Assembly (NCBI RefSeq): GCF_003342675.1
Contig: NZ_CP031148.1
Location: 2,976,001 to 3,040,000, forward strand
DNA length: 64,000 nucleotides
DNA from: Haloplanus rubicundus
Lineage (GTDB): Archaea; Halobacteriota; Halobacteria; Halobacteriales; Haloferacaceae
Direction: 5' to 3'
The position numbers and the translations under genes were made by a program. Positions 8,684-18,157 of the stretch are shown here, in pieces; the stretch's first letter is position 1; every line of letters begins with the position of its first letter. The notes beneath the pieces were generated by a model, which had not been told where the DNA came from, ran no database searches, and was given only the letters and a program-made list of their open reading frames with translations.

Positions 8684-9766
8684 ATGAGCGAGGACGACGG
8701 CGAGGACTGGTTCGAGCGGGCGCTCCGCGAGGACTCGGACTCGACGACCGACGAGTCCGGCGACGACGGACCGGACGCCGACTCGGATTCGGCGACCGAC
8801 GACGGACCGGACGCCGATCAGGCGTCGGCCGACTCGCCGTTCGAGGAGGACTTCGCCGGCGCAGTCGAGAACGCACCGGATATCGACGAGGAGCCGGCGT
8901 CGGACGACTCGCCGTTCGAAGAGGATTTCGCCAGCGCGTTCGAGAACGCGCCCGACATCGGTGACGCGCCGGACGGGGAGTCGGGGGAGGACCTGTTCAG
9001 CGGCGGCGGCCCGAGTGGCGGCGAGCAGGCGGCCGAGCCGTTCGACGACGACGCCGAGTTCGACTCGGAAATCGAGCGGATCGACCTCGGGATCGACGGG
9101 CTCGACAACATGATTCTCGGGGGCGTGCCGAAGCGCTCGCTGATTTCCATCGTCGGGTCCGCGGGGACCGGCAAGACCACGTTCGGACTGCAGTTCCTCG
9201 ACGAGGCGCTCTCGAACGGGAATCGCGGCGTCTATCTGACCCTCGAAGAGGCCGCGAGCCGCATCTACGACACCGCCGAGGAGAAAGGGTGGCCGTTCAG
9301 GCAGTACGCCGACGAGGGACGACTCGCCGTCGTCCACCTCGACCCCGTCGAAATGGCGAACAGCCTGGCGAGCATCCGCAACGACCTGCCGGAACTGATC
9401 GAGGAGTTCGGCGCCGACCGGCTCGTCCTCGACTCGGTGTCGCTGCTGGAGATGATGTACGACCGACCCTCGGACCGCCGGAGCGAGGTGTTCCAGTTCT
9501 CGAAGTCGCTCAAGGAGGCGGGCGTGACGACACTCGTGACCAGCGAGGCCAGCAGCGACACCCCGTACGCGTCCCGGTACGGCATCATCGAGTATCTCGC
9601 GGACGCGGTGTTCGTCCTGCAGTACGTTCGCGCCTCGGATTTCCAGGAGACGCGGCTGGCCGTCGAGATTCAGAAGATCCGCGACGCGAACCACTCCCGG
9701 GAGACGAAACCCTACGAGATAACCGACGAGGGACTGAGCGTCTACCGGCAGGCCAACATCTTCTAG
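8684..9766 (+). CDS. KaiC/RadA-like ATPase with repeated acidic N-terminal region
   Basis: 360 residues in two parts. Residues 1-128 are very acidic and disordered and contain an internal tandem repeat: [18 protein letters not shown] (50-67) and [18 protein letters not shown] (75-92), preceded by two DDGPDAD units. Residues about 129-360 are one RecA-fold KaiC-like domain with Walker [10 protein letters not shown] (158-166), the EEA sequence TLEEAASRI and Walker [11 protein letters not shown]. There is only one ATPase domain, unlike clock KaiC. Single-domain KaiC-like ATPases are frequent in archaea and are linked to signalling and motility (ArlH-type) or unknown roles. It is divergent from nadK. 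Confidence 0.85.
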   Translation: MSEDDGEDWFERALREDSDSTTDESGDDGPDADSDSATDDGPDADQASADSPFEEDFAGAVENAPDIDEEPASDDSPFEEDFASAFENAPDIGDAPDGESGEDLFSGGGPSGGEQAAEPFDDDAEFDSEIERIDLGIDGLDNMILGGVPKRSLISIVGSAGTGKTTFGLQFLDEALSNGNRGVYLTLEEAASRIYDTAEEKGWPFRQYADEGRLAVVHLDPVEMANSLASIRNDLPELIEEFGADRLVLDSVSLLEMMYDRPSDRRSEVFQFSKSLKEAGVTTLVTSEASSDTPYASRYGIIEYLADAVFVLQYVRASDFQETRLAVEIQKIRDANHSRETKPYEITDEGLSVYRQANIF

Positions 9767-9774
9767 CTTATCGC

Positions 9775-10440
9775 CTAATCGTCCGCCGGCGTCGCCGACT
9801 CACGGGCGACCGGATCGAACTCGTCGAGGTGAAGGAACTCGTCGGTCGGGCGGCGGAACTTCCGGGGACGTTCGAGGTCGGCCGCCCCGTCCTCGGGGTA
9901 GCCGAGCGTGACGAGCATGACCGCCTCGTAGTCGTCGGGCACGTCGAACTCGTCGTGGAGCGCCTCTGCGTCGAACCCACCCATCGGACAGGAGGCGATG
10001 CCGCGCCCCCACGCGGCGTGCATGAGCGTCATCGCGGCGAGGGTCGAACTCCCCGTCGTCCAGAGGCGACGGGTCTCCGCGTCGGCGGCCGCGAGGTTGT
10101 CGACGGTGTCGAGACGGGCCTCCGCGGCGTCCTCGTTCGGGAGGTACCCCTTCTCCAGCAGGTCGCTCGTGACCCGCTCGGCGTGGTCGCTCGGATCGAG
10201 CGTCCCGAGGACGACGACGGCGGCCGCGGCGTCGGTGACGTGTTCCTGCCCGTAGGCGACCGACTGGAGCCGTTCCAAGTCGTCGCCGCGGACGACGAGG
10301 AACTCCCACGGCTGGAGGTTGAATGAGGAGGGTGCGTGGCGGACGTCCTCGAAGAGGTCGTACAGCGTTTCGTCGTCGATGTCGGCGTCCGAATACTGGT
10401 GGACGGACCGACGGGTGCGGATGACGTCGTCGAACTCCAT
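9775..10440 (-). CDS. Nitroreductase family FMN oxidoreductase
   Basis: 221 residues. The N-terminus MEFDDVIRTRRSVHQYSD has the RRSVR-type FMN phosphate-binding motif, followed by APSSFNLQPWEFLVV, the standard nitroreductase cofactor segment. Later GIASCPMGGFDAE and VMLVTLGYPED match the C-terminal FMN and substrate region. Such enzymes use NAD(P)H to reduce quinones or nitro compounds; the true substrate is unknown. The start at 10440 was chosen because the family begins with this motif. Confidence 0.88.
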   Translation of the reverse strand: MEFDDVIRTRRSVHQYSDADIDDETLYDLFEDVRHAPSSFNLQPWEFLVVRGDDLERLQSVAYGQEHVTDAAAAVVVLGTLDPSDHAERVTSDLLEKGYLPNEDAAEARLDTVDNLAAADAETRRLWTTGSSTLAAMTLMHAAWGRGIASCPMGGFDAEALHDEFDVPDDYEAVMLVTLGYPEDGAADLERPRKFRRPTDEFLHLDEFDPVARESATPADD

Positions 10441-10531
10441 CGGCGAACGAAAGGACCGAACGGACAAGAACCGGCGGAAGTCGGCCGAACTCGCCGGCTG
10501 TGAGCCGGTAGCGCGTCTCACGGACGGGACG

Positions 10532-10948
10532 CTATCGGACCACGGTCACCGGCACCGGCGACCGGCGGACGACGCCTTCCGCGACGCTTCCGAGCAGGAT
10601 GCGGGAGACGCCCTCCCGCCCGTGGCTCCCGAGGACGACGTGATCGAACGGGCCCTCGCTCGCGACGTCGACGACGACGCGGGCGGGACTCCCCACCTCG
10701 ATACGGGTCTCGACGGGGCGGCCGACGAGTTCCCGCGCCTCGTCGAGGCAGCCACGGGCCGTCTCGCGGGCGTTTTCGTACCACGTCTCCGAACTGCCGG
10801 GGAGGGCGCGTTGAGCGACCCCCGCCGTGACCGGATCGATGACGTACAACAGGGTGAACGTCGCGTCCGGCCACTCCTCGGTGGCGAAGGCGAGCGCCGC
10901 CTCGGATTGGGGCGTGCCGTCGAACGGAACGAGGACCTGTGATGGCAT
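10532..10948 (-). CDS. Universal stress protein (UspA fold)
   Basis: 138 residues, one UspA domain. It starts MPSQVLVPFDGTPQSEAAL, the usual first strand and phosphate loop. The ATP-binding signature GSHGREGVSRILLGSVAEGVVRRSPVPV is at the C-terminus, so it is probably an ATP-binding Usp. It lies just upstream of the nitroreductase on the same strand (about 90 bp), possibly co-transcribed. A role in stress tolerance is assigned by family only. Confidence 0.88.
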   Translation of the reverse strand: MPSQVLVPFDGTPQSEAALAFATEEWPDATFTLLYVIDPVTAGVAQRALPGSSETWYENARETARGCLDEARELVGRPVETRIEVGSPARVVVDVASEGPFDHVVLGSHGREGVSRILLGSVAEGVVRRSPVPVTVVR

Positions 10949-11045
10949 ACCACAGCGTACGCGGACCGGATACAAAAAGCGTCGCCGACACCCCCGATCC
11001 AGTTCGGGGTGGGGGTTACGTGCGGTGGTCGCGTAGCCATCACCC

Positions 11046-11345
11046 ATGGAACGCACGACGCTCGCCGACCTGGAGGACCGCCCCCACGCCGAGGTGTTCG
11101 AGACGCGTCGCCCGCGGACGGTCCGGCTCTCGCTCGACGCCGACGAACGCGTCCCCCGGCACACCCACGAGGGGACGAACGTCGTCCTCCACCTGCTGTC
11201 TGGACGGCTGGAACTGACGCTCGACGACGAGACACACACTCTCGACGCCGGCGACCTGATCCGCTTCAGCGGCGAGCGGGAGGTGTCGCCGTACGCCGTC
11301 GAGCCGAGCACGGCCGTCGTCGTCTTCGCTCCGGTCGAGTCGTAA
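11046..11345 (+). CDS. Cupin-domain protein
   Basis: 99 residues forming a single small beta-barrel. The first cupin motif is seen in RHTHEGTNVVLHLLSGRLELTLD, with metal-ligand candidates His, His and Glu. The second is seen in LDAGDLIRFSG, although the usual second His is not obvious. Substrate unknown. It is divergent from the universal stress gene. Confidence 0.8.
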   Translation: MERTTLADLEDRPHAEVFETRRPRTVRLSLDADERVPRHTHEGTNVVLHLLSGRLELTLDDETHTLDAGDLIRFSGEREVSPYAVEPSTAVVVFAPVES

Positions 11346-11442
11346 GTCGCCGGCATCCGGCGATGCCGTTCGGCTTCGAGTCTCCGTACGACCCCGGCCG
11401 ACACGCGGAGGCCTTTTTACCTACCGACGCTTACCTCACGTC

Positions 11443-12096
11443 ATGGACTCGGCGGTACTACTCGATCTCCTCGGCAACGAGAACCGCCGGCGGATCCTGC
11501 GACTCCTCGCTCGAAAACCCTGCTACGTCACCGAGATCAGCGAGTATCTCGGCGTGAGTCCGAAGGCGGTGATCGACCACCTCCGGAAACTCGAAGAGGC
11601 CGGCCTCGTCGAGAGTCACACCGACGACCAGCGGCGGAAGTACTTCCACATCTCGCGGAACCTCCGGCTGGAGGTGAGCGTCTCGCCGTACGGCTTCGGC
11701 ACCAAGAGCGCCTATCCGGCCAGCCCCAGCCTCGATATGAACGGGCAGTGTCGACACGTCTCGCTCGACGCTCCGGGCGAGACCGACGACGACGTGGAGG
11801 ACCTCGCGGTGGCGTTCGACCAGTTACAGGCCCTGGAGAACGAACTCTCCCTCGCCCAGCGGTGGGTGTACGGCCGGATCACGGAGGTGATGGACCGGCT
11901 GAACGACCACCTCGGCGTCGACGCCGACAGTCGGTTCCACGCCGAGGTGCTCGCGGCGGTGGCGACGGGGTCGAAGACGACGGCGGAAATCGTCGCGGCC
12001 GTCGACGCCCCGACCGACGCGGTCCGGGGGGCGCTGAACACGCTCGCGGACCGGGGACTGGTCAGCCAGCAGGGCGACGAGTGGCGGATCGCCTGA
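11443..12096 (+). CDS. ArsR-type transcriptional regulator with two winged-helix domains
   Basis: 217 residues. The N-terminal wHTH (MDSAVLLDLLGNENRRRILRL through HISRNLRLEV) is ArsR-like, with recognition helix SPKAVIDHLRKLEEAG. The middle holds a helical, probably dimerising stretch (about 115-155). A second wHTH-like unit closes the protein (TTAEIVAAVDAPTDAVRGAL). No cysteine metal site of arsenic-sensing ArsR is present. TATA-like CTTTTTAC (11413-11420) lies 30 bp before the ATG, so it is leaderless. Target genes unknown. Confidence 0.83.
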   Translation: MDSAVLLDLLGNENRRRILRLLARKPCYVTEISEYLGVSPKAVIDHLRKLEEAGLVESHTDDQRRKYFHISRNLRLEVSVSPYGFGTKSAYPASPSLDMNGQCRHVSLDAPGETDDDVEDLAVAFDQLQALENELSLAQRWVYGRITEVMDRLNDHLGVDADSRFHAEVLAAVATGSKTTAEIVAAVDAPTDAVRGALNTLADRGLVSQQGDEWRIA

Positions 12097-12097
12097 A

Positions 12098-12544
12098 CTA
12101 GAGCTCTTTCGTCAGGCCGGCCCGCAGATCACGCCCGAAGTAGTGACCGACCAGCGCCGCGAGGAGACCGGCGGTCGTCCCGACACCGGCAATTTGGAGG
12201 CCGTAGTCGGCGACGACGGGGAAGAGTACGGAGTTGAGCGTCCCGAGGACGAACCCGAGACCGGCAGCGAGGGCGCCGGCGAGGCCGGCCTCGACGTATC
12301 GCCGCCCCGAAACGAGGAAGGCGAGGGCGAAGGCGGCGAGGGCGATGCCGAGAAACCGGCCGAGGTAGCCGACGACGGGGACGGCGCCGCCGGTGACGAG
12401 ACCGACGACCGAGAGGACGAGAGCGAGGAGGAAGGTCCGGGGAGAGAACAGGCGGCGGAACCGGCGGCCGAGGCCGAACCGACCGCCGCCGGCGTCGTCC
12501 GCGTCGGCGTTCGCCTCGTCGCTCGTCAGATCGGGGCGTCGCAT
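12098..12544 (-). CDS. Membrane protein of unknown function
   Basis: 148 residues. An acidic N-terminal 45-residue segment is followed by four predicted membrane spans (about 46-68, 70-88, 93-112 and 118-140) rich in Gly, Ala, Leu and Val. The start MRRPDLTSDEANADADD (12544) is preferred because longer in-frame extensions are Arg-rich and look non-coding. Its stop lies one base after the regulator's stop in convergent orientation. No family recognised. Confidence 0.65.
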   Translation of the reverse strand: MRRPDLTSDEANADADDAGGGRFGLGRRFRRLFSPRTFLLALVLSVVGLVTGGAVPVVGYLGRFLGIALAAFALAFLVSGRRYVEAGLAGALAAGLGFVLGTLNSVLFPVVADYGLQIAGVGTTAGLLAALVGHYFGRDLRAGLTKEL

Positions 12545-12629
12545 ACCCCGACTCGGGGAGCGACGGGCAAGTGGCTTGCGCCCGCCCGCAACGAGTGGAT
12601 TCAAGTCCGCGCGGGCGGTAGCCCGGCGT

Positions 12630-13877
12630 ATGAATCCAGGGGATCGCGTCCGCGTCGAACGCGGGGGCGTCGCAAACGAGGGCGTCCTCATGCCGTCGAC
12701 GACGGCCGACCACCTCGTGGTGAAGCTACCGGGCGGCTACAACGTCGGCATCGACCGCGAAGACGCCGCGGTCGACGTCCTCGAACGCGACGTCTACGAC
12801 GTGGAAGACGCCGACGCCGGCGGGGGCGAAGCCTCGACCGTCGAGTTCGACGACGACCTGCCGACCGTCTCGCTCATCTCCACCGGCGGCACCATCGCCT
12901 CGACGGTCGACTACCGCACCGGCGCCGTGACCGCGCAGTTCGACGCCGAGGACGTGCTTCGCGCCGTCCCGGACCTCGCCGGTCGGGCGAACTACCGCGG
13001 CCGCGTCGTGGCCAACATCCTCTCCGAGAACATGACGCCCGCGGTGTGGCGGGACCTCGCCGAGGCGGTCCGCGAGGAGATCGCGGCCGGCGCCGACGGC
13101 GTCGTCGTCATGCACGGGACGGACACGATGCAGTACACCGCGTCGGCGCTCGCCTTCATGCTCGACACGCCGGTTCCAGTCGTGTTCACCGGGAGCCAGC
13201 GCTCCGCCGACCGCCCCTCCAGCGACAACGTGATGAACGCCGTCTGCGCGGTCGAGGCCGCGAAAGCGGACCGCGCCGAGGTGCTCCTGTGCATGCACGG
13301 GTCGTCGAGCGACGACGCCTGTGCGCTCCACCGCGCGACGCGCGTCCGGAAGAACCACACCTCGCGCCGCGACGCGTTCGAGACGGTTGGCGCAAAGCCC
13401 ATCGGCGAAGTCGACTACGCATCCGAGACGGTCAGCTTCCGGCGGGACGGTCCCGAACGCGGCGAGACCGACCTCGATCTCCACCCGGAACTGGAGACGA
13501 GCGTCGAACTCGTGAAGTTCACGCCGGGGATGAACCCCGCCGCCCTCGACCACCTCGACGACGCTGCGGGCGTCGTAATCGAGGGGACGGGGCTGGGCCA
13601 CGTCGCGACCGACTGGATCGACCGGATCGAGGAGTTGGTCGATCGGGGGACCACGGTCGCCATGACGAGTCAGTGTCTCGAAGGTCGGGTGTGTGATCGG
13701 GTGTACGACACCGGCCGCGACCTCCTCGACGCCGGCGTCGTCGAGGCGGGCGACACGCTGCCGGAGACGGCGACGGCGAAGCTGATGTGGGTGCTGGCGA
13801 ACCGGAGCGATCCGGCGGCCGCGATGGGCGAGTCCCTCGCCGGCGAACTCCAGCCGCGGTCGGCGCCGTGGACCTGA
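12630..13877 (+). CDS. gatD: Glutamyl-tRNA(Gln) amidotransferase subunit D (asparaginase-like)
   Basis: 415 residues. GatD is the glutaminase of the archaeal GatDE complex, which turns Glu-tRNA(Gln) into Gln-tRNA(Gln). Residues 1-75 are the small beta-barrel AnsA-like extension (MNPGDRVRVERGGV...). The asparaginase domain follows, with the nucleophile loop ISTGGTIAST and the second catalytic motif VVMHGTDTMQYTASALAF. VFTGSQRSADRPSSDN is also typical. The start at 12630 fits the known N-terminus. gatE is not in this window. It overlaps the next gene by 10 bp. Confidence 0.95.
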   Translation: MNPGDRVRVERGGVANEGVLMPSTTADHLVVKLPGGYNVGIDREDAAVDVLERDVYDVEDADAGGGEASTVEFDDDLPTVSLISTGGTIASTVDYRTGAVTAQFDAEDVLRAVPDLAGRANYRGRVVANILSENMTPAVWRDLAEAVREEIAAGADGVVVMHGTDTMQYTASALAFMLDTPVPVVFTGSQRSADRPSSDNVMNAVCAVEAAKADRAEVLLCMHGSSSDDACALHRATRVRKNHTSRRDAFETVGAKPIGEVDYASETVSFRRDGPERGETDLDLHPELETSVELVKFTPGMNPAALDHLDDAAGVVIEGTGLGHVATDWIDRIEELVDRGTTVAMTSQCLEGRVCDRVYDTGRDLLDAGVVEAGDTLPETATAKLMWVLANRSDPAAAMGESLAGELQPRSAPWT

Positions 13878-14776
13878 CCCTCCGCCCGGCGCGGGTCGAC
13901 GACCACGACGACGTGGTCGCGTTCACGCACGATACGTGGCCCGAACGGGAACTGGACGATTACCTGCCGCGCACGTTCCGGGCGTGGGCCGAGAACGACG
14001 ACGACGCGAAACGGACGCTCGTCGCCGACGACGACGGACATGCCGTGGGCGTGATCCAGGGCGTCCACCTCACCGAGCGCGAGGCGTGGGTGCAGGCGCT
14101 CCGGGTCCACCCGGACTACCGGGACCGGGGACTGGCCCGGCGGCTCACGGACGCGGTGCTGTCGTGGGCGCGCGACCGCGGCGCGGTCGTCTGCCGCAAC
14201 CTCGTGTTCTCGTGGAACGTCGCCAGCCTGAGCCTCGCGCGGAGCCTCGGGTTCGCCCCCGCCACGGAGTTTCGGTGGGCGCGGATCGAGGCCGACCCGG
14301 GCGCCGACCCCGCACTCGACGTCTGCACCGACCCCGACGCCGGGTGGACGTTCTGGACCGACTCGGACGCGCGCGACCACCTTCGGGGGCTGACGATCCA
14401 CCCCTCGGAGGCGTGGACGCTCTCGGAACTGCGGCCCGCCGATCTGGAGCGGGCGGCAGCGGCGGACGGCCTGTTCGTCGTTCGGAGGGATGGCACGCGC
14501 GGGCTGGCGGTTCGCAACCGCGCGTTCGAGGCCGACGGCGAGCGCTGGACGGAGTACGCGGTCGGTGCGTGGGCCGACCTCGGTGCGGCGCGAGCGCTCG
14601 TCGACGCGGCCGCACGGGACGCCGCCCGCCTCGACGCCGACCGGGCGCGGATGCTGATTCCGGAGACGCCCCGGTTCGTCACCGACGCCGCGGCGGCGCG
14701 AGCGGACGTGAGCGGCGACCCCGACTTCGTGTTGGCGGCGGATCTGACCGATCCGGGCGTGGGTGCGGGCGAGTAA
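13868..14776 (+). CDS. GNAT family N-acetyltransferase
   Basis: 302 residues if started at the GTG at 13868, which overlaps the gatD stop and begins directly with the first GNAT strand (VDLTLRPARVDDHDDVVAF). The acetyl-CoA motif A is VHPDYRDRGLARRLTDAVL, followed by FSWNVASLSLARSLGF. The C-terminal roughly 130 residues (after WTFWTDSDARDHLRG) are a second, weaker GNAT-like or substrate region. An in-frame ATG upstream at 13787 would overlap gatD by about 90 bp and reads as a poor extension. Substrate unknown; probably translationally coupled to gatD. Confidence 0.85.
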   Translation: MDLTLRPARVDDHDDVVAFTHDTWPERELDDYLPRTFRAWAENDDDAKRTLVADDDGHAVGVIQGVHLTEREAWVQALRVHPDYRDRGLARRLTDAVLSWARDRGAVVCRNLVFSWNVASLSLARSLGFAPATEFRWARIEADPGADPALDVCTDPDAGWTFWTDSDARDHLRGLTIHPSEAWTLSELRPADLERAAAADGLFVVRRDGTRGLAVRNRAFEADGERWTEYAVGAWADLGAARALVDAAARDAARLDADRARMLIPETPRFVTDAAAARADVSGDPDFVLAADLTDPGVGAGE

Positions 14777-14819
14777 TCCACACCACAATTCACTTACCGC
14801 CGCTCGCCACAGTCGTGGT

Positions 14820-16130
14820 ATGATCCACGTCGTCGGGGGCGGCATCGCCGGACTGGCCGCCGCGTACCGACTCCAGCAGCGGGGGTACGAAGCGACGGTG
14901 TTGGAGGCGAGCGACGACCTCGGCGGATTGGCAGCGACGTATTCGACCGCCGGCGACGACATCGAGCGCTTCTACCACCACCTCTCGAAGTCCGAGGAGA
15001 CTATCGTCGAGGTGGCCGAGGAACTGGGGCTGGGCGACCGCGTGGAGTGGCTGGTCGGCAAGAACGCCTACTACGTCGACGGCGTCGTCCACCCCCTCGA
15101 CACGCTGCCACAGATCGCCGCCTACCCCCATCTGGGCCTCTACGACACCTTCAGACTCGGCCTCCTGACCCTCGAAATCGACGTGCGGGGCGGGCGGCCG
15201 CGCTTCGACACGTACGACGATCTGACCGACTTCGAGGACGTGCCGATCAAGGACTTCCTCCTTTCCCACACGACCCGCGGCGTCTACGAGAACTTCTTCG
15301 AGCCGCTGTTGGACGCCAAATTCGGCGACCGCAAGGACGACGTGAGCGCCGCGTGGCTCCTCGGCCGCATCAAGTTCCGGGGGGAGCGCGACCTGCGCCG
15401 GGGCGAGATCCTCGGCTACTTCGAGGGCGGCTTCGCCGTCCTGATCGACGCCCTCGTCGACGCGGTTGGGCGGGAAAACGTCGTGACGGGCGCGCGGGCG
15501 ACGGACCTCGACGTTCGGGAGGGCGGGGTCGAGTCGATCACCGTCGACACCGAGTCGGGGACGGAGGTCCACCCGACCGACGGCGTCGTCGTCGCGACGA
15601 TGCCGAACGTCCTCGAATCGCTGACGGGCTACACCTGCAACATCGACTTCCAGGGCGCCGTCTGTGCCGTGGTGACGATGGACGAACCGCTGACGGAGAC
15701 GTACTGGCTCAACGTCGCCCACGACGCGCCCTTCGGCGCGCTGATCGAACACACGAACTTCGTCCCGCCGGAGCGATACGGCGGCGATCACCTGTGCTAC
15801 GTCGCCAGTTACGTCCAGGACCCCTCGGAAGCGGTATGGAAAATGGACGACGCGGCGTTACGGGAGACGTGGCTGGGGCATATCGCGGAACTGTTCCCCG
15901 ACTTCGACCCCGCGGACGCCCGCGAGTTCCGCGTGGCACGCAACCCGCGGGCGGCGCCGGTGTACGAGCGGGGGTATCTGGAGATGGTGGTGCCGTACGA
16001 CCTTCACGAGGCAGTGGGCGAGGGCGTCTACTACGCGGGGATGGCGAGTCGGGCGCAGTACCCCGAACGGAGCCTGAACGGGGGTATCGTCGCCGGGTTC
16101 GAGTGTGCGGATCGGATCGCGGAGAACTAG
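14820..16130 (+). CDS. NAD(P)/FAD-dependent oxidoreductase, protoporphyrinogen oxidase/phytoene desaturase-like
   Basis: 436 residues. The N-terminal dinucleotide fold is clear: VVGGGIAGLAAAYRLQQRGY with ASDDLGG about 30 residues later. The C-terminal FAD motif is GVYYAGMASRAQYPERSLNGGIVAG. The middle region is related to flavin amine-oxidase/desaturase proteins, including the UDP-galactopyranose mutase-like branch. The reaction cannot be told from sequence. Its stop codon shares a CTAG tetramer with the convergent gene at 16127. Confidence 0.85.
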   Translation: MIHVVGGGIAGLAAAYRLQQRGYEATVLEASDDLGGLAATYSTAGDDIERFYHHLSKSEETIVEVAEELGLGDRVEWLVGKNAYYVDGVVHPLDTLPQIAAYPHLGLYDTFRLGLLTLEIDVRGGRPRFDTYDDLTDFEDVPIKDFLLSHTTRGVYENFFEPLLDAKFGDRKDDVSAAWLLGRIKFRGERDLRRGEILGYFEGGFAVLIDALVDAVGRENVVTGARATDLDVREGGVESITVDTESGTEVHPTDGVVVATMPNVLESLTGYTCNIDFQGAVCAVVTMDEPLTETYWLNVAHDAPFGALIEHTNFVPPERYGGDHLCYVASYVQDPSEAVWKMDDAALRETWLGHIAELFPDFDPADAREFRVARNPRAAPVYERGYLEMVVPYDLHEAVGEGVYYAGMASRAQYPERSLNGGIVAGFECADRIAEN

Positions 16131-16717
16131 GCCTCGCCTTCCCGCTCGTCCTCAACGCCGGGCGCGACGGAGACGTCCACGTCCTCGGGTTCCTCCTGCC
16201 CGCCGACGACGAGGTTGCCGTCGCCGTCCTCGACGTACACGTCGTCGGCGAAGCCGCCCTCGGCGTGGGGGTGGACGGGGTCCTCGATGCGCTCGGGCGT
16301 CGACGGAGCGTCCGGCAGGTCGCCGCCGTACTCGCCGAGTGGGTCGGCGATAGTGATCCCGTGGCGCTCGAAGAAGTCGGCGTAGCGGTCGTAGTGGTCC
16401 CCGAGTTCGTCGGCGGGGAACTCCATCATCTCGGTCCAGCCGTGATTGTAGAACTCGAAGTTGGCCTGGATGTGGGTGATTTCGCGGGCCTTCGCCTCGG
16501 AGAAGCCCGCGTCGAGGGCGTCGACGTACGTATCGAACGTGTAATCGAAGAAGGCCTCCAGCCGCGGTTCGCGCTCGGCGCGCCGGCCCTCTGCGGCCTT
16601 CGACCCGAAGACGTCGACGTGGAGGTCGACGAGTTTCTCGCGGACCACCTCGCCGACGACGGGCATGGTGAGCGCCTGCTTCGCGGCGAAGTGACGGACG
16701 TTCTGACGGAGTTTCAT
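16127..16717 (-). CDS. Conserved haloarchaeal protein (DUF6149-like)
   Basis: 196 residues, all-helical in its first 125 residues (MKLRQNVRHFAAKQAL, REITHIQANFEFYNHGWTEMMEF, ADFFERHGITIADPLGEYGG), with a disordered acidic tail. The conserved-looking central helix NFEFYNHGWTEMMEFP suggests a defined function, but none is known to me. From memory this is a haloarchaea-restricted family (DUF6149). Convergent with the FAD oxidoreductase. Confidence 0.75.
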   Translation of the reverse strand: MKLRQNVRHFAAKQALTMPVVGEVVREKLVDLHVDVFGSKAAEGRRAEREPRLEAFFDYTFDTYVDALDAGFSEAKAREITHIQANFEFYNHGWTEMMEFPADELGDHYDRYADFFERHGITIADPLGEYGGDLPDAPSTPERIEDPVHPHAEGGFADDVYVEDGDGNLVVGGQEEPEDVDVSVAPGVEDEREGEA

Positions 16718-16834
16718 CGGCCGTCGTTAGGATCGTTCAGTCTTCAAGCCAACGGTGGCACGCGCGGCGTCGGTGGTCGCGGCGAGTTTCGCGGATAGCA
16801 ATCGACATTAACCCGTACCCCTAAAGTTCGGGGT

Positions 16835-18073
16835 ATGAGTCAGTCGTATGTGATCATCGGTGACGGGATCGCAGGGAGTTCTGCCGCCGAAACGTTGCGC
16901 GAGGGGGCGCCCGACGCCGAGATCACCGTCATCACCGACGAGGGGGAAGCCCTCTACAATCGCATCCTCATCAAGGAGTTCGCGAAGGGGAAGCTCCCGG
17001 AGATGCCTATCTCCATCCACGAGCCGTCGTGGTACGCGGACCGCGACATCGACCTGCGCCTCGACACGCTGGTGACGAGCATCGACCCAGACGGCCACCG
17101 CCTCCGAACCCACGAGGACGAGGTGATCGAGTACGACAAGCTACTGATCGCCACCGGCGGGACGCCGACGCAGTTGCCGGTCGAGAACAGCGACGCCGAC
17201 GGCATCCACCACTTCTGGACGTTCCAGGACGCCCGTGCGATCCGCGAACACGCCGAGCAGGCGGATACGGGCATCATCGTCGGCGCCGGGTTGCTGGGGA
17301 TCGACCTCGCGGCCATCTGTGGCGAACAGGACGTCGAGGCCCACTACCTCATGCGCGGCGACTGCTGGTGGCGCTACGCGCTCTCGACGGAGGGGGCGGA
17401 GATCCTCCACGAAGCCATGCGCGAACGCGGCGTCACCCCGGTCTTCGGCAGCGGCGTCGATCACTTCGAGACCGACGACGAGGGCACGGTAACCGCAGCA
17501 GTCGACCCCAACGGCGACCGATACGAGGGTGACTTCGTCGGCATCGCCATCGGTCTCACCTTCAACACCGAACTCCTGCAGGGAACGGACGTCGAACGCG
17601 ACGACGGCATCCTCGTCGACGAGTACATGCGGACGAACGTCGACGACATCTACGCCGCCGGCGACATCACGCGCTATCACGACACGATCCTCGGCGAACG
17701 CGCCCAGAACGGCTCGTGGGACAGCGCCAAATCGCAGGGCACCGTCGCGGCGAAGAACATGCTCGACCCCGGCTCCGAACCCTTCCGCTTCGTCTCCTCG
17801 TACTCCATCACCCACTTCGACTTCCCCTTCCTCTCCTTCGGTCACCCCACCATCGGCGACGACGAGTGCGAGCGCAAGTATTCGGAGACGGAGTGGCGTC
17901 GGCTGGCGTTCAAGGACGGCAAAATCGTCGGCGGGGTCCTGATCGGCGACCTCTCGCCCCAGAGCGCCTACAAGAAGCTGATGCGCGAGGAGCGCGTCGT
18001 CGCGGACCAGAAAGACGTATTGCTGGAGAAGTCGGTCGACCTCGACGACCTGGCGCCGGCACAGGAGCAGTAA
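16835..18073 (+). CDS. FAD/NAD(P)-dependent pyridine nucleotide-disulfide-type oxidoreductase (NirB/rubredoxin-reductase-like)
   Basis: 412 residues. FAD-binding motif YVIIGDGIAGSSAAETL at the N-terminus, then LYNRILIKEFAKGK, a second nucleotide-binding GAGLLGIDLAAICGEQDVE (about residue 150), and the C-terminal FAD contact NVDDIYAAGDITRYHD. This order matches nitrite reductase large-subunit N-domains and ferredoxin/rubredoxin reductases. There is no Fe-S or siroheme domain, so it is not itself a nitrite reductase. The electron acceptor is unknown. TATA-like CATTAACC (16806-16813) lies 29 bp upstream. Confidence 0.85.
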   Translation: MSQSYVIIGDGIAGSSAAETLREGAPDAEITVITDEGEALYNRILIKEFAKGKLPEMPISIHEPSWYADRDIDLRLDTLVTSIDPDGHRLRTHEDEVIEYDKLLIATGGTPTQLPVENSDADGIHHFWTFQDARAIREHAEQADTGIIVGAGLLGIDLAAICGEQDVEAHYLMRGDCWWRYALSTEGAEILHEAMRERGVTPVFGSGVDHFETDDEGTVTAAVDPNGDRYEGDFVGIAIGLTFNTELLQGTDVERDDGILVDEYMRTNVDDIYAAGDITRYHDTILGERAQNGSWDSAKSQGTVAAKNMLDPGSEPFRFVSSYSITHFDFPFLSFGHPTIGDDECERKYSETEWRRLAFKDGKIVGGVLIGDLSPQSAYKKLMREERVVADQKDVLLEKSVDLDDLAPAQEQ

Positions 18074-18157
18074 TACGGATTATTGTAACTGTGTACCGGG
18101 GGTTCGCCGGACTGTCGCGGCGAACCACCGGTGACGACGTACAATAAACCGTATGAG

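Noticed and set aside
8204-9694. 496-residue minus-strand frame across nadK and the KaiC-like gene
   Set aside because: Not a fusion; antisense to the KaiC-like gene and out of frame with nadK.
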